A stretch of 64,000 nucleotides of DNA from Cyclobacteriaceae bacterium (GCA_028278225.1 JANQEU010000020.1:62001-126000), one strand, 5' to 3'. Positions 46,083-56,851 are shown, numbered from the stretch's first letter. The notes: generated by a model not told the origin, from the sequence alone. Program-made: numbers and translations.

Positions 46083-46550
46083 ATGAGAAAAGCTAAACCA
46101 AAGAAGAGATATCTGTTACCGGATCCGATTTATAGTGACACTTTGGTAACCCAGTTTGTCAATAACCTGATGTTGAAAGGCAAGAAAAGCCTGGCCTACT
46201 CAATATTTTACGGTGCCATAAAAATTGTTGAATCCAAGACCGGAGAAAGTGGACTGGAAACATGGAAGACAGCATTGTCAAACGTGAGTCCCTCTGTCGA
46301 GGTAAAAAGCAGAAGGGTCGGTGGAGCAACGTTCCAGGTCCCTGTAGAAGTAAGATCGGACAGAAAATTATCTCTGGGTATCAAATGGATGATACGATAT
46401 GCCAGACTGAGAGGGGAGAAAACTATGAAAGAAAGACTGGCAGCTGAAATTATTGCAGCATCCAAAGGCGAGGGTGCATCCATCAAAAAGAAAGACGATA
46501 CACACAGAATGGCCGAAGCCAATAAAGCATTCTCTCATTTCAGATTCTAA
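46083..46550 (+). CDS. rpsG: 30S ribosomal protein S7
   Basis: 155 aa. It has [11 protein letters not shown] and [18 protein letters not shown], plus the C-terminal [13 protein letters not shown]. It nucleates the 30S head and lines the E site; in many bacteria it represses its own operon. It is 15 bp before fusA. Confidence 0.97.
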   Translation: MRKAKPKKRYLLPDPIYSDTLVTQFVNNLMLKGKKSLAYSIFYGAIKIVESKTGESGLETWKTALSNVSPSVEVKSRRVGGATFQVPVEVRSDRKLSLGIKWMIRYARLRGEKTMKERLAAEIIAASKGEGASIKKKDDTHRMAEANKAFSHFRF

Positions 46551-46565
46551 AGACTAACTAAACTA

Positions 46566-48674
46566 ATGGCGAAAAGAGACTTAAAGTATACTCGAAATAT
46601 TGGTATAGCCGCACATATCGATGCCGGTAAAACTACCACTACGGAGAGAATTCTTTATTACACCGGAGTGAGTCACAAAATTGGTGAAGTTCATGATGGA
46701 GCTGCAACTATGGATTGGATGGAGCAGGAGCAGGAGAGAGGCATCACCATTACCTCGGCAGCGACTACAGTATTCTGGCCTTACAAAGGGAATGAGTATC
46801 ACATAAATATTATTGATACCCCGGGCCACGTGGATTTCACGGTAGAGGTAAACCGATCCTTAAGAGTTCTTGACGGATTGGTTTTTTTGTTTAGTGCCGT
46901 TGATGGTGTAGAACCGCAGTCAGAAACAAACTGGAGGCTTGCTGATAATTACAAAGTTGCAAGAATTGGTTTTGTCAATAAGATGGACCGTGCAGGTGCT
47001 GATTTCCTAAACGTTTGTAAGCAGGTAAAAGAGATGCTTGGAACGAAAGCGGTTCCTCTTCAATTGCCAATCGGTGCCGAAGACAAATTCAAGGGGGTGG
47101 TCGATTTGGTGGAGAACAGGGCCATCGTTTGGAATGAGGAAGACCTTGGCATGACCTACGACGAAATTGACATTCCGGCTGATATGGTTGATGATGTGGC
47201 GCATTACCGCGAACAATTGGTGGAGGCGGTTGCTGAATATGATGATGGGCTTATGGAGAAATACTTCGAAGATCCTGATTCCATCACCAAGGATGAAATT
47301 ATAGCGGCAGTCAGAGCGGCAACCATAGACCTGGCATTTGTACCAATGATGTGTGGTTCCGCATTCAAGAACAAAGGTGTTCAAACACTTCTGAACTATG
47401 TGATGGAATTGCTGCCATCACCCCTGGACCGTGAAAATATTCAAGGTACAAATCCTGACAACGAACAAAGGATCACGTTAAGTCCTGATCCTTCACAATC
47501 GTTTGCTGCACTTGCCTTCAAGATCGCAACAGATCCCTTTGTTGGAAGATTGTGCTTCGTAAGATCATATTCCGGGATGCTTCCATCCGGATCATATGTC
47601 TTCAATTCCAGAACCGGTAAGAAGGAACGTATATCGAGGATTTTCCAGATGCATGCCAACAAGCAAAATCAAATTGACAGCCTGCATTGCGGGGATATTG
47701 GTGCTGTAGTTGGATTTAAAGATATCAAGACAGGTGATACACTTTGCGATGAGAAGAGCCGGGTTGTCCTGGAGTCAATGATCTTCCCGGATCCTGTTAT
47801 TGGCTATGCCATTGAGCCTAAACAACAAGCTGATGTTGATAAATTAGGTATCGCCATCTCAAAACTGGTAGAAGAGGATCCTACTTTGCAAGTCGAAACG
47901 GATCAGGATACGGGACAGACCATTCTGAAAGGTATGGGTGAATTACACCTCGACATTATCATTGATAGACTCAAGCGTGAATTCAAGGTAGAGATCAATC
48001 AGGGAGCTCCACAGGTAGCATATAAAGAAACCATTCGATCCAACGTTGAGCATAAGGAAGTTTACAAGAAACAGACAGGAGGCCGGGGTAAATTTGCGGA
48101 TATCGTATTCGAATTAGGCCCGAAGGATGAAGATTTCGAAGGTGAAGGTTTGCAATTCGTAAATAATATAGTCGGAGGTGTGATTCCAAAGGAATTTATA
48201 CCTGCCGTAGAAAAGGGATTCAAAGAAGCCATGGTAAACGGACCATTGGCAGGATATCCGCTGGATTCAATGAAAGTAAGATTGTTCCATGGATCATTCC
48301 ATGATGTGGACTCTGATTCACTTTCATTTGAATTGGCGGCAAGGTTAGGATTTAAGGCGGCAGCGGTGAAAGCAAAACCGGTTTTACTTGAGCCGGTGAT
48401 GTCTGTGGAGGTTGTAACGCCTGATGAGTATACCGGGTCCATTACGGGCGACCTTAACAAAAGAAGGGGAATTATGAGAGGGATGGATACAAGAGGGGTC
48501 TCACAGGTGATCAAAGCGGACGTACCCCTGTCTGAGCTATTTGGATATGTTACTGACCTGAGAACTATCAGTTCCGGCAGGGCAACAGCTTCCCTCACCT
48601 TTTCTCATTACGACCAGGTCCCTCAGGGCATTGCTGAAGAGGTAATAGCAAGCATCAAAGGTGAACTGGCTTAA
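46566..48674 (+). CDS. fusA: Elongation factor G
   Basis: 702 aa. The GTPase domain has [23 protein letters not shown] and NKMDRAGAD, followed by domains II-V with [15 protein letters not shown] and the C-terminal [17 protein letters not shown]. It drives tRNA translocation and, with RRF, ribosome recycling. It carries the full canonical length. rpsJ follows after 11 bp. Confidence 0.98.
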   Translation: MAKRDLKYTRNIGIAAHIDAGKTTTTERILYYTGVSHKIGEVHDGAATMDWMEQEQERGITITSAATTVFWPYKGNEYHINIIDTPGHVDFTVEVNRSLRVLDGLVFLFSAVDGVEPQSETNWRLADNYKVARIGFVNKMDRAGADFLNVCKQVKEMLGTKAVPLQLPIGAEDKFKGVVDLVENRAIVWNEEDLGMTYDEIDIPADMVDDVAHYREQLVEAVAEYDDGLMEKYFEDPDSITKDEIIAAVRAATIDLAFVPMMCGSAFKNKGVQTLLNYVMELLPSPLDRENIQGTNPDNEQRITLSPDPSQSFAALAFKIATDPFVGRLCFVRSYSGMLPSGSYVFNSRTGKKERISRIFQMHANKQNQIDSLHCGDIGAVVGFKDIKTGDTLCDEKSRVVLESMIFPDPVIGYAIEPKQQADVDKLGIAISKLVEEDPTLQVETDQDTGQTILKGMGELHLDIIIDRLKREFKVEINQGAPQVAYKETIRSNVEHKEVYKKQTGGRGKFADIVFELGPKDEDFEGEGLQFVNNIVGGVIPKEFIPAVEKGFKEAMVNGPLAGYPLDSMKVRLFHGSFHDVDSDSLSFELAARLGFKAAAVKAKPVLLEPVMSVEVVTPDEYTGSITGDLNKRRGIMRGMDTRGVSQVIKADVPLSELFGYVTDLRTISSGRATASLTFSHYDQVPQGIAEEVIASIKGELA

Positions 48675-48685
48675 TTAATGAAATT

Positions 48686-48991
48686 ATGAATCAAAAGATA
48701 AGAATTAAACTCAAATCTTACGATCACAACCTAGTTGATAAATCTTCTGAACGAATTGTTCGCGCAGTAAAAACGACCGGAGCTGTGGTAAGTGGCCCTA
48801 TTCCACTTCCTACGGAAAAGGAAAAGTATACTGTACTTCGGTCACCGCATGTGAATAAGAAGTCAAGAGAGCAATTTCAGCTTTGCACCTACAAGAGATT
48901 AGTAGATATCTATTCTAACAGCGCAAAAACAGTAGATGCCTTAATGAAGTTGGAGCTCCCCAGTGGAGTTGACGTTGAGATCAAGGTTTAG
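48686..48991 (+). CDS. rpsJ: 30S ribosomal protein S10
   Basis: 101 aa. It has [32 protein letters not shown] and [13 protein letters not shown]. Besides its ribosomal role it is the NusE antitermination factor. Here it closes the rpsL operon and is separated from rplC by a terminator and a new promoter, unlike the classical S10 operon it usually leads. Confidence 0.97.
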   Translation: MNQKIRIKLKSYDHNLVDKSSERIVRAVKTTGAVVSGPIPLPTEKEKYTVLRSPHVNKKSREQFQLCTYKRLVDIYSNSAKTVDALMKLELPSGVDVEIKV

Positions 48992-49013
48992 AAAACCGAG
49001 ATAAAACATACCG

Positions 49014-49043
49014 GAGCCAATACTAGTTATTGGTTCTTTTTTT
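49014..49043 (+). terminator. Terminator after rpsJ
   Basis: A stem of GAGCCAATA with TATTGGTTC (one G-T pair) encloses a short loop and is followed by a run of seven T, then TG. It separates the str unit from the rplC unit. Confidence 0.82.
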
Positions 49044-49065
49044 GTCTCAAAATGCAGATTTTGGA

Positions 49066-49096
49066 TTTGCTTCGTGTAAGGGAATTGCTATCTTTG
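49066..49096 (+). promoter_or_regulatory. Promoter of the rplC operon
   Basis: -33 TTTG (49066-49069) and -7 TATCTTTG (49089-49096) are 19 bases apart. The leader begins GCACTCCTTTTCACG, the same type as the tRNA-Tyr, tRNA-Trp and rpsH promoters. Confidence 0.82.
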
Positions 49097-49154
49097 CACT
49101 CCTTTTCACGAAAATGTTTATTTGGAGAGGAAACGGATTAATAAATAGTTAAAA

Positions 49155-49787
49155 ATGCCTGGTATTATAGGTAAAAAAATAGGGATGACAAGCGTTTTTA
49201 ATGAGGAAGGCCAGCACATTGCCTGTACCCTCATTCAGGCGGGTCCCTGTGTCGTTACGCAAGTGAGGCATAAGCACATTGACGGTTACCGAGCTGTTCA
49301 GCTTGCCTATGACGATAAGAAAGAGAAACATACTTCAAAGGCACTCAAAGGACATTTCAGCAAAGCGAAGACAAGTCCGAAAAAAGTGATTGTCGAGTTT
49401 CGTGACTTCAAAGCGGAATTTGAGGGTAAAGTAGATCTCGGCAATGAATTGAAAGTGCAGGACGTATTCCAGGAAAATGATTTCTTAGATGCAATAGGCA
49501 TTTCAAAAGGAAAAGGATTCCAGGGTGTTGTTAAGCGACACGGATTTGCCGGAGTCGGTCAGCAAACACACGGTCAGCATAATCGAAATAGAGCACCTGG
49601 GTCCATCGGTGGGGCCTCGACGCCATCGAGAGTATTTAAGGGTATGAGAATGGGCGGAAGAACCGGTGGTGATCGGGTTAAAGTTTTAAATCTCAAAGTA
49701 GTGAAAGTGTATCCGGAAAAGAATTTGATCCTTGTCAGCGGATCTGTCCCGGGTGCTAAAAATTCATATGTAACCCTAGTGAAGTAA
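49155..49787 (+). CDS. rplC: 50S ribosomal protein L3
   Basis: 210 aa. The conserved loop reaching the peptidyl-transferase centre is visible: [20 protein letters not shown], plus [17 protein letters not shown]. The methylatable Gln sits in this loop. It starts a long operon with intergenic gaps of a few bases. Confidence 0.97.
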   Translation: MPGIIGKKIGMTSVFNEEGQHIACTLIQAGPCVVTQVRHKHIDGYRAVQLAYDDKKEKHTSKALKGHFSKAKTSPKKVIVEFRDFKAEFEGKVDLGNELKVQDVFQENDFLDAIGISKGKGFQGVVKRHGFAGVGQQTHGQHNRNRAPGSIGGASTPSRVFKGMRMGGRTGGDRVKVLNLKVVKVYPEKNLILVSGSVPGAKNSYVTLVK

Positions 49788-49791
49788 CGTC

Positions 49792-50418
49792 ATGAAGTTA
49801 GCAGTTATAAATAGCAAGGGAGAAGATACCGGAAGGAAAGTTGATCTTAAGGATTCAATTTATAAGATTGAACCTAGTGAACATGCCGTTTACCTTGATG
49901 TGAAAAAATATCTGGCCAGTCAAAGGCAGGGCACGCATAAGACTAAAGAAAGAAATGAAATTACCGGATCCACGAAGAAGATAAAAAGACAGAAGGGCAC
50001 AGGAACGGCTCGGGCCGGAAGCATCAAGTCCCCTATTTTGAGAGGAGGAGGGACTGCCTTTGGACCTAGAAACAGGGACTACAGCTTTAAGTTGAACAAG
50101 AAGGTCAGGTCTCTTGCCAAGAAATCCGTGTTGTCCGCCAAAGCCGCTGAAAAGCAGATCAAAGTTTTGGAGGACCAGAAAATGGATGCCCCCCGGACGA
50201 AAGAATTCAGTTCACTGTTGGACAACCTGTCGCTCGGTGTGGATAAGGCGCTGTTCATTACAGGAGAGAAAAACGCAAACGTTCATCTCTCGGCCAGAAA
50301 CATTCCAAATGCTAAAGTCATCACAGCTGATGAAATATCAACTTATGAGTTGGTAAATGCAGATTGTGTTGTGCTATTTGAAAGTGCTGTTGAACCAATT
50401 GAAAATAGGCTAAACTGA
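49792..50418 (+). CDS. rplD: 50S ribosomal protein L4
   Basis: 208 aa. The tunnel-lining loop KRQKGTGTARAGSIKSPIL and the GGGTAFGPRNRDYSFKLNKK segment are characteristic. L4 often represses its own operon. Its stop overlaps the rplW start by one base. Confidence 0.97.
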   Translation: MKLAVINSKGEDTGRKVDLKDSIYKIEPSEHAVYLDVKKYLASQRQGTHKTKERNEITGSTKKIKRQKGTGTARAGSIKSPILRGGGTAFGPRNRDYSFKLNKKVRSLAKKSVLSAKAAEKQIKVLEDQKMDAPRTKEFSSLLDNLSLGVDKALFITGEKNANVHLSARNIPNAKVITADEISTYELVNADCVVLFESAVEPIENRLN

Positions 50419-50705
50419 TGGGAGTATTAATCAAACCGCTGGTCACAGAGAAGTTTTCATCTATGAATGAGCACGGTAAATATGGTTTTATCGTAGACAA
50501 AGCGGCCAACAAGGTTCAGATCAAACAGGAAGTTGAAAAGATGTATGGTGTGACCGTCGAATCCGTGAACACCATGATCCAACCTGGAAAAACAAAATCG
50601 AGATTTACAAAATCCAGAATAATTGAGGGATCCACTCCATCTTATAAGAAAGCAGTTGTGAAAATAGCCGATGGGGATATTATTGATTTTTATAGCGGAA
50701 TTTAA
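50418..50705 (+). CDS. rplW: 50S ribosomal protein L23
   Basis: 95 aa. It has LIKPLVTEKFSSMNEHGKYGF and the beta-hairpin region VESVNTMIQPGKTKSRFTKS. It sits at the tunnel exit and binds SRP and trigger factor. It overlaps rplD by one base. Confidence 0.96.
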   Translation: MGVLIKPLVTEKFSSMNEHGKYGFIVDKAANKVQIKQEVEKMYGVTVESVNTMIQPGKTKSRFTKSRIIEGSTPSYKKAVVKIADGDIIDFYSGI

Positions 50706-50714
50706 GCGAGAACA

Positions 50715-51536
50715 ATGGCTGTAAAAAAATTAAGACCAACAACACCAGGACAGAGATATAGGATAGCTCCGGTTTTTGATGCAATCACCAGGGACAAACC
50801 TGAAAAGTCATTGACAAGCTCCAATCACAAGACTGGCGGAAGGAACAACAGCGGTAAAATGACGGTCCGGAACGTTGGGGGAGGTCACAAAAGAAAGTTA
50901 CGGACAGTTGACTTTAAAAGGGACAAAGCGGGTGTTCCGGCCACGGTTAAGGCAATTGAGTACGATCCCAACCGGTCCGCAAGAATTGCATTATTACATT
51001 ACAAGGATGGTGAAAAACGATATATATTGGCTCCGAACGGATTGAAGGTCGGGGCTGTTTTATTATCTGGCCCGGGTATTGCACCGGAAGTTGGCAATGC
51101 CCTTCCATTGGCAGATATCCCTGTCGGTACCATTTTACATAATATCGAGTTAAAGCCGGGTCACGGAGGTGCCATAGCGAGAAGCGCCGGATCCTATGTC
51201 CAGTTAGTAGCGCGTGAGGGAAAATACTCAACGTTGAAGTTACCTTCCGGGGAATCAAGGATGGTATTGAACACGTGTTTTGCCACGGTTGGCACCGTTG
51301 GTAACACTGATAAGATGAATATCAAGTTGGGCAAGGCAGGAAGGAACAGGTGGCTTGGGAAAAGGCCCAGGGTCAGAGGTGTGGCGATGAACCCTGTTGA
51401 TCACCCGATGGGTGGGGGAGAAGGCCGGGCTTCGGGAGGACACCCAAGATCCAGAAAAGGTCTTTATGCAAAAGGTAAGAAGACCAGGAGGCCCCATAAG
51501 TATTCGGATAATTTGATTGTAACTAAAAGGAAATAA
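50715..51536 (+). CDS. rplB: 50S ribosomal protein L2
   Basis: 273 aa. It has [20 protein letters not shown] and, near the C-terminus, [18 protein letters not shown] with the conserved His near the peptidyl-transferase centre. Its stop overlaps the rpsS start by one base. Confidence 0.97.
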   Translation: MAVKKLRPTTPGQRYRIAPVFDAITRDKPEKSLTSSNHKTGGRNNSGKMTVRNVGGGHKRKLRTVDFKRDKAGVPATVKAIEYDPNRSARIALLHYKDGEKRYILAPNGLKVGAVLLSGPGIAPEVGNALPLADIPVGTILHNIELKPGHGGAIARSAGSYVQLVAREGKYSTLKLPSGESRMVLNTCFATVGTVGNTDKMNIKLGKAGRNRWLGKRPRVRGVAMNPVDHPMGGGEGRASGGHPRSRKGLYAKGKKTRRPHKYSDNLIVTKRK

Positions 51537-51814
51537 TGTCTAGATCTCTAAAGAAAGGGCCATACATTGATTTTCGCCTGGAGCGCAAAGTCGATGCTAT
51601 GAATGAATCCGGCAAGAAATCAGTGATAAAAACGTGGTCCAGAAGATCAATGATATCTCCTGATTTTGTAGGTCACACATTTGCCGTTCACAATGGGAAT
51701 AAATTTATTCCTGTTTTTGTCACGGAAAACATGGTGGGGCATAAGCTTGGAGAATTTGCCCCAACCAGGAATTTTAGGGGTCACGTGGCAAAAAAAGATA
51801 AAGGTAACAGATAA
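51536..51814 (+). CDS. rpsS: 30S ribosomal protein S19
   Basis: 92 aa. It has [11 protein letters not shown] at the N-terminus and [14 protein letters not shown] near the C-terminus. It is in the 30S head and contacts A-site tRNA. It is joined to rplB and rplV by single-base overlaps. Confidence 0.97.
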   Translation: MSRSLKKGPYIDFRLERKVDAMNESGKKSVIKTWSRRSMISPDFVGHTFAVHNGNKFIPVFVTENMVGHKLGEFAPTRNFRGHVAKKDKGNR

Positions 51815-52296
51815 TGGAACCTACAAATAAGAAAGTTAAGAAATCTGTTCGCATTCGACTCGCCAAGGATGCCGAAAGGGAAAGGAAGGAGAAGCAGTCG
51901 GGTGCTCTTGGCGCAGTTAGATCTTCACTGCGAAATATACCGACCGCTCCAAGGAAGATGAGACTTGTAGCAGATATGATCCGCGGACAGCGCGTAAATG
52001 TTGCACTCAACATTTTGAGGTTCGATACCAAGCATGCTTCCAATACATTGGAAAAAGTTTTGCTGACCGCTATATCCGATTGGCAACAGCAGAATGAAGA
52101 AGTGAAAATAGAAGATGCTGATCTGTATGTGAAAGAAGTTTATGTAGACAGCGCCAGAATACTTAAAAGACTTAGAACCGCCCCCCAGGGTAGAGCGCAC
52201 CGGATCAGAAAAAGATCAAATCATGTCACAGTAGTGGTTGATGATAGGAATAAGAGAGAAGAAACAGTTCAGTCCGAGACCGAAAATAAAGATTAA
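51814..52296 (+). CDS. rplV: 50S ribosomal protein L22
   Basis: 160 aa, longer than the ~110 of E. coli because of basic N-terminal and acidic C-terminal extensions. The core has NIPTAPRKMRLVADMIRG and the tunnel loop near RTAPQGRAHRIRKRSNHV. It is positioned between rpsS and rpsC as usual. Confidence 0.96.
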   Translation: MEPTNKKVKKSVRIRLAKDAERERKEKQSGALGAVRSSLRNIPTAPRKMRLVADMIRGQRVNVALNILRFDTKHASNTLEKVLLTAISDWQQQNEEVKIEDADLYVKEVYVDSARILKRLRTAPQGRAHRIRKRSNHVTVVVDDRNKREETVQSETENKD

Positions 52297-52299
52297 TTA

Positions 52300-53019
52300 A
52301 TGGGACAAAAGGTAAACCCGGTAGGATTAAGATTAGGAATTGTAAAAGGATGGGATTCCAATTGGTTTGGAGGAAAAACCTTTACAGATAAGATAGTTGA
52401 AGATCACCGGATCAGAAAATATCTGGATGCGCGTATTCCTAAAGGAGGGATCTCCAAAGTTGTGATTGAAAGAACATTGAAGCGAATCACGCTTACTATT
52501 CACACTGCACGTCCCGGTGTTGTAATCGGAAAGGGAGGCTCGGAAGTTGACAAACTTAAAGAAGAATTGAAGAAGATCACGGGAAAGGATCTTCAGATCA
52601 ATATTTTTGAAATCAAGCGGCCTGAATTGGATGCAAAGCTGGTTGGTGAAGCAATAGCCCAGCAGTTGAAAGCGCGGATTTCATACAGGAGAGCCATGAA
52701 ACAGGCAATTGCCTCTTCCATGAGGGTAGGAGCCCAGGGTATTAAGATCAAATGTTCAGGAAGACTTGGGGGAGCTGAGATGGCACGATCTGAACAGTAT
52801 AAGGAAGGTCGAATTCCATTGCATACGTTGAGAGCGGATATCGATTACGCGGTATCAGAAGCTGAAACTGTATATGGAAAAATAGGGATTAAAGTCTGGA
52901 TCTTCAGAGGTGAAGTTTTTGGCAAGAGGGACCTGTCTCCGAATGTTGGAATGCAAAGTAATCAGCCGGGAGGAGCAGCAAGGAGGCGGAATGACGGTCC
53001 AAGGAGAAAACGTAGATAA
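52300..53019 (+). CDS. rpsC: 30S ribosomal protein S3
   Basis: 239 aa. A KH domain ([20 protein letters not shown]) and the C-terminal [28 protein letters not shown] segment are seen. S3 has mRNA-helicase activity at the entry channel. It is three bases after rplV. Confidence 0.97.
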   Translation: MGQKVNPVGLRLGIVKGWDSNWFGGKTFTDKIVEDHRIRKYLDARIPKGGISKVVIERTLKRITLTIHTARPGVVIGKGGSEVDKLKEELKKITGKDLQINIFEIKRPELDAKLVGEAIAQQLKARISYRRAMKQAIASSMRVGAQGIKIKCSGRLGGAEMARSEQYKEGRIPLHTLRADIDYAVSEAETVYGKIGIKVWIFRGEVFGKRDLSPNVGMQSNQPGGAARRRNDGPRRKRR

Positions 53020-53040
53020 ATTTTATAAAGTACTGAGAGG

Positions 53041-53460
53041 ATGTTACAACCTAAACGAACAAGGTTTCGAAAAAGACAAAAAGGAAGGGTCAGGGGAATT
53101 GCACAGAGAGGCAATTCTTTGGACTTTGGAACTTTCGGTCTGAAATCTTTGGAGCCGGGGTGGATCACAAGCCGCCAGATCGAGGCTGCCCGTATTGCAG
53201 TGACGAGGTTTATGAAAAGGGAAGGACAAGTGTGGATAAGGATCTTCCCGGACAAACCTGTAACTAAAAAGCCGGCTGAAGTGCGGATGGGTAAAGGAAA
53301 AGGGGCTCCTGAATACTGGGTGGCTACCGTGAAGCCCGGTACTGTAATGTTCGAAGCGGCTGGGGTAAATATTGCTACAGCCAAAGAGGCGTTGCGTCTG
53401 GCAGCTCAAAAACTTCCGGTAAGTACAAAATTTGTGGTTAGGAGGGATTATCAAGAATGA
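53041..53460 (+). CDS. rplP: 50S ribosomal protein L16
   Basis: 139 aa. It begins [19 protein letters not shown] and includes [21 protein letters not shown], facing the A-site tRNA. It overlaps rpmC by four bases (ATGA). Confidence 0.97.
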   Translation: MLQPKRTRFRKRQKGRVRGIAQRGNSLDFGTFGLKSLEPGWITSRQIEAARIAVTRFMKREGQVWIRIFPDKPVTKKPAEVRMGKGKGAPEYWVATVKPGTVMFEAAGVNIATAKEALRLAAQKLPVSTKFVVRRDYQE

Positions 53461-53651
53461 AAAATTCAGAATTAAGAGGACTTAGCGTGGATGAGCTTAC
53501 GAGCAAACTTGCTGTAGAAAAGGACAATTATCAGAAGCTGAAATTTGCCCATGCCATTACGCCAATTGAAAATCCTTTGAAAATCCGGGAGGCGCGCAAA
53601 CTCATTGCCAGGATCCAAACGGAAATTCGAGCTAAAGAATTGAGTAAATAA
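53457..53651 (+). CDS. rpmC: 50S ribosomal protein L29
   Basis: 64 aa, two long helices: [20 protein letters not shown] and [19 protein letters not shown]. It is near the tunnel exit and starts within the rplP stop. Confidence 0.95.
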   Translation: MKNSELRGLSVDELTSKLAVEKDNYQKLKFAHAITPIENPLKIREARKLIARIQTEIRAKELSK

Positions 53652-53655
53652 TATC

Positions 53656-53910
53656 ATGGAAAGAAACCTGAGAAAGGAGCGAACCGGAACTGTCGTTAGC
53701 GACAAAATGCAGAAAACCATTACGGTTGCCGTAAGTAGGAGAGTGAAGCATCCCATATACGGGAAGTTTGTTCAAAAGACCTCGAAACTGACGGCCCATG
53801 ATGAAAATAATGACAGCCATATCGGTGATACAGTCAGAATTATGGAAACTCGCCCCTTGAGTAAAAACAAAAGGTGGAGATTGGTTGAAGTAATAGAAAG
53901 AGCAAAATAA
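53656..53910 (+). CDS. rpsQ: 30S ribosomal protein S17
   Basis: 84 aa. It has the S1-like OB fold with [18 protein letters not shown] and the [19 protein letters not shown]-terminus. It is an early 16S rRNA assembly protein, five bases after rpmC and two before rplN. Confidence 0.96.
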   Translation: MERNLRKERTGTVVSDKMQKTITVAVSRRVKHPIYGKFVQKTSKLTAHDENNDSHIGDTVRIMETRPLSKNKRWRLVEVIERAK

Positions 53911-53911
53911 A

Positions 53912-54280
53912 ATGGTTCAGCAAGAAAGCAGATTGAATGTAGCGGATAATAGCGGAGCAAAAGAAGTGCTTTGCATTCGTGTTTTGGGAGGTACCAGGAA
54001 GCGATATGCTTCAGTAGGTGATACCATTGTTGTTACTGTGAAGTCAGCTCTTTCTTCGAGTAACCTTAAGAAAGGAACAGTTTCCAAGGCCGTTGTAGTC
54101 AGAACGAAAAAAGAGGTCAGAAGACGGGACGGATCTTATATCCGGTTTGAGGACAATGCAGCCGTTTTGCTGGGTGCAAATGACGAACTGAGAGGCACTC
54201 GAATATTTGGACCTGTGGCTCGTGAGCTGAGAGAAAAGCAGTTTATGAAAATTGTTTCATTAGCACCAGAAGTATTGTAA
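53912..54280 (+). CDS. rplN: 50S ribosomal protein L14
   Basis: 122 aa. [20 protein letters not shown] and the C-terminal [20 protein letters not shown] are diagnostic. It is the docking site of RsfS, whose gene is also in this window. Confidence 0.97.
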   Translation: MVQQESRLNVADNSGAKEVLCIRVLGGTRKRYASVGDTIVVTVKSALSSSNLKKGTVSKAVVVRTKKEVRRRDGSYIRFEDNAAVLLGANDELRGTRIFGPVARELREKQFMKIVSLAPEVL

Positions 54281-54284
54281 GAGA

Positions 54285-54620
54285 ATGTCACACAAAGGAA
54301 AAATACATATCAGAAAAGGCGATACCGTCAAGGTAATCGCGGGAAATGATAAAGGTAAAACGGGTAAAGTGTTGGAAGTAATTCCTGAAAAGTACAGGGC
54401 TTACGTCGAAGGTGTCAGGATGATCACCAAACATATGAAACCTTCCGCCGAAAACCCTGAAGGAGGCATTCAGAATACTGAGGCTGCAATACATATCAGT
54501 AACCTGATGATCGTAGACCCCTCTTCGGGTGACCCCACGAGAGTTGGCAGAAAACCAAATAGCGAAGGTAAACTTCAGAGATATTCAAAGAAATCCGGAG
54601 ACTTTATCACACATGGGTAA
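54285..54620 (+). CDS. rplX: 50S ribosomal protein L24
   Basis: 111 aa. The KOW motif is [20 protein letters not shown]. It is an assembly initiator near the tunnel exit. Its last eight bases overlap rplE. Confidence 0.96.
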   Translation: MSHKGKIHIRKGDTVKVIAGNDKGKTGKVLEVIPEKYRAYVEGVRMITKHMKPSAENPEGGIQNTEAAIHISNLMIVDPSSGDPTRVGRKPNSEGKLQRYSKKSGDFITHG

Positions 54621-55167
54621 TCCAAGATTAAAAGATAAATACAGAGAAGAGGTCGTTCCAGCGCTGACTGAGAGGTTCCAGTACAAATCCGTTATGCAGG
54701 TTCCTAAGCTTGAGAAAATTGCCATAAATAAGGGCATTGGAGTGGCAGTGACTGACAAAAAGTTAGTGGACGTCGGAGTTGATGAGTTAACTACCATTAC
54801 GGGACAGAAAGCCGTGCCTACCATTGCAAAGAAATCAGTTTCCAATTTCAAATTGCGGGAAGGTATGCCTATCGGTGCAAGAGTGACGCTGAGAGGTAAT
54901 AAGATGTATGAATTTCTGGATCGACTGATCACCGTAGCGCTTCCCAGGGTGCGCGACTTCCGTGGGATCAAAGAAAAAGGCTTTGATGGCCGTGGTAATT
55001 ATACACTCGGAATAGAAGAACAAATTATTTTCCCTGAGATCAGTATTGACAAAGTGAGCAGGATCTCAGGTATGGATATCACATTTGTGACATCCGCAAA
55101 TACAGACGAAGAAAGTTTAGCACTACTGAGGGCATTTGGTTTACCATTTGTGAACAGTAAAAACTAA
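54613..55167 (+). CDS. rplE: 50S ribosomal protein L5
   Basis: 184 aa from the ATG at 54613, which matches the family start ([16 protein letters not shown]). A longer frame upstream lies entirely inside rplX. The core has [18 protein letters not shown] and [19 protein letters not shown]. It binds 5S rRNA in the central protuberance. Confidence 0.96.
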   Translation: MGNPRLKDKYREEVVPALTERFQYKSVMQVPKLEKIAINKGIGVAVTDKKLVDVGVDELTTITGQKAVPTIAKKSVSNFKLREGMPIGARVTLRGNKMYEFLDRLITVALPRVRDFRGIKEKGFDGRGNYTLGIEEQIIFPEISIDKVSRISGMDITFVTSANTDEESLALLRAFGLPFVNSKN

Positions 55168-55173
55168 CAGCAT

Positions 55174-55443
55174 ATGGCTAGGGAATCAATAAAAGCTAGA
55201 GAACGAAAAAGAGAAAGACTTGTGGCCAAATTTGCCGAGAAGAGAAAGGCGCTGAAAGAAGCTGAGGATTGGGTTGGACTCGACAAATTACCCAAGAATT
55301 CTTCTCCGGTGAGATTGCACAACAGGTGTAAACTGACAGGAAGACCGAAAGGTTACATGAGGAAATTTGGTATCTCAAGGGTTACTTTCAGGGAAATGGC
55401 TTCCGAAGGAAAAATACCCGGAGTGACCAAAGCGAGCTGGTGA
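55174..55443 (+). CDS. rpsN: 30S ribosomal protein S14
   Basis: 89 aa, the long form without zinc-binding Cys pairs (a single Cys in [19 protein letters not shown]). It ends TKASW. It is the last gene before an 80-bp gap carrying a promoter-like element. Confidence 0.96.
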   Translation: MARESIKARERKRERLVAKFAEKRKALKEAEDWVGLDKLPKNSSPVRLHNRCKLTGRPKGYMRKFGISRVTFREMASEGKIPGVTKASW

Positions 55444-55484
55444 TCTTTTTCATCTTGAACTTTAAATTAATAATATACAATAAC

Positions 55485-55520
55485 TAACTTTGCAGCCCTT
55501 TTTAGGGCCACAATTTTTTT
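55485..55520 (+). promoter_or_regulatory. Internal promoter and hairpin before rpsH
   Basis: -7 TAACTTTG (55485-55492) with a weak -33 (TTTA, 55461-55464, spacing 20). The leader starts GCAGCCC and forms GCCCT-TTTT-AGGGC (55495-55508), followed after four bases by seven T. It may be both a new start and an attenuator for rpsH. Confidence 0.62.
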
Positions 55521-55523
55521 AAT

Positions 55524-55922
55524 ATGGTAACAGATCCAATTGCGGACTATTTAACAAGGATCAGAAACGCGATTCAAGCGAATCATCGTGTGGTAGATGT
55601 GCCTGCTTCAAACATAAAGCGGGAGATCACAAAGGTGCTGCATGATCAAGGTTATATACAGAACTTTCGCTTTGAAGATGACGGAAAACAGGGCAATATC
55701 AAAATTGCACTGAAATATAATCCTGAGACAAAGCAATCTGCGATAACGCACATGGAGCGAGCCAGTAAACCTGGCCTGAGAAAATATGCCGGTGCCGATA
55801 GTCTGCCAAGAGTATTAAATGGCCTCGGCATTGCGATATTGTCAACTTCCAAAGGAGTGATTACCGACAAGGAAGCTAAAAAGGAGCACGTTGGGGGTGA
55901 AGTGATTTGTTACGTTTACTAA
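55524..55922 (+). CDS. rpsH: 30S ribosomal protein S8
   Basis: 132 aa. It has [20 protein letters not shown] and the C-terminal [21 protein letters not shown]8 binds the central 16S domain and often represses the spc operon; here it follows a promoter-like gap. Confidence 0.97.
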   Translation: MVTDPIADYLTRIRNAIQANHRVVDVPASNIKREITKVLHDQGYIQNFRFEDDGKQGNIKIALKYNPETKQSAITHMERASKPGLRKYAGADSLPRVLNGLGIAILSTSKGVITDKEAKKEHVGGEVICYVY

Positions 55923-55934
55923 AACTGAACTGAG

Positions 55935-56489
55935 ATGTCGAGAATAGGAAATTCACCGATCGCAATACCTGAAGGAGTATCGGTTTCCATTGAAGGAACC
56001 TTGGTCAAAGTGAAAGGCCCTAAGGGTGAACTAAGTCAGGAACTGGGGGCAGATATCACAGCGAAGGTAGAGGACGGTGTAGTGACTGTGATCAGGCCAA
56101 CGGAACAAAAGCGGCATAAATCCTTACATGGACTCTATCGCTCTTTGATAAATAATATGGTGATTGGGGTTAGTCAGGGCTATAAGAAAAATCTGGAGTT
56201 GGTGGGAGTTGGGTATAAAGCTTCTGTTCAGGGTGATGTGCTCGAACTGAACCTTGGATATTCTCACAATATCTACATGGCGATTCCGGGTGAGGTGAAG
56301 GTCACTTCTGAAACGGTCAAGGGGAAAAACCCTATAGTGACATTGGAGAGTTCCGACAAGCAATTGGTGGGTCAGGTCGCGGCAAAGATTCGATCATTGA
56401 GAAAAGTCGAACCTTATAAAGGTAAAGGTATTCGATTCGTCGGAGAGCATATTAGAAGAAAAGCTGGTAAGACTGCAGCTGCCAAATAA
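55935..56489 (+). CDS. rplF: 50S ribosomal protein L6
   Basis: 184 aa, two similar alpha/beta domains; MSRIGNSPIAIPEGVSVSIE at the start and the signature EPYKGKGIRFVGEHIRRKAG at the end. It sits near the factor-binding site. It is 12 bp after rpsH. Confidence 0.97.
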   Translation: MSRIGNSPIAIPEGVSVSIEGTLVKVKGPKGELSQELGADITAKVEDGVVTVIRPTEQKRHKSLHGLYRSLINNMVIGVSQGYKKNLELVGVGYKASVQGDVLELNLGYSHNIYMAIPGEVKVTSETVKGKNPIVTLESSDKQLVGQVAAKIRSLRKVEPYKGKGIRFVGEHIRRKAGKTAAAK

Positions 56490-56497
56490 AGTAAAAT

Positions 56498-56845
56498 ATG
56501 GCATTTAGCAAATTAAAAAGAAGAACAAGGATAAGAAAGGGTATCAGGAGGAAGATCTCAGGGACAGCCGAAACCCCCCGTGTATCGGTTTACAGGAGTA
56601 ATAAAGCCATCTATGCCCAGATTATAGATGATGTGAAGGGTCATACGCTCGCCGCGGCATCTTCCAAGGAACTGGGCAAGGAATCTATCAATGTCAGCAT
56701 CTCCAAAGAAGTAGGTCTGAAACTTGCTGAGAAAGCAAAGACTTCAGGTATAGAAAAGGTAGTATTTGATCGGGGTGGGTATCCGTATCACGGGAAGGTA
56801 AAAGCGTTGGCAGAAGGAGCCCGTGAGGGAGGATTAAAATTCTAG
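56498..56845 (+). CDS. rplR: 50S ribosomal protein L18
   Basis: 115 aa. A basic N-terminus ([15 protein letters not shown]) leads into [19 protein letters not shown], and it ends [15 protein letters not shown]. It binds 5S rRNA together with L5. Confidence 0.96.
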   Translation: MAFSKLKRRTRIRKGIRRKISGTAETPRVSVYRSNKAIYAQIIDDVKGHTLAAASSKELGKESINVSISKEVGLKLAEKAKTSGIEKVVFDRGGYPYHGKVKALAEGAREGGLKF

Positions 56846-56851
56846 AAGCTT

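Noticed and set aside
48062-48598. 178-residue reverse frame inside fusA
   Set aside because: It is a shadow of the conserved fusA coding sequence, with no promoter, no motif and biased Ser/Pro composition.
54529-54612. 28-codon N-terminal extension of rplE
   Set aside because: It lies entirely inside rplX in another frame and has no L5 similarity.
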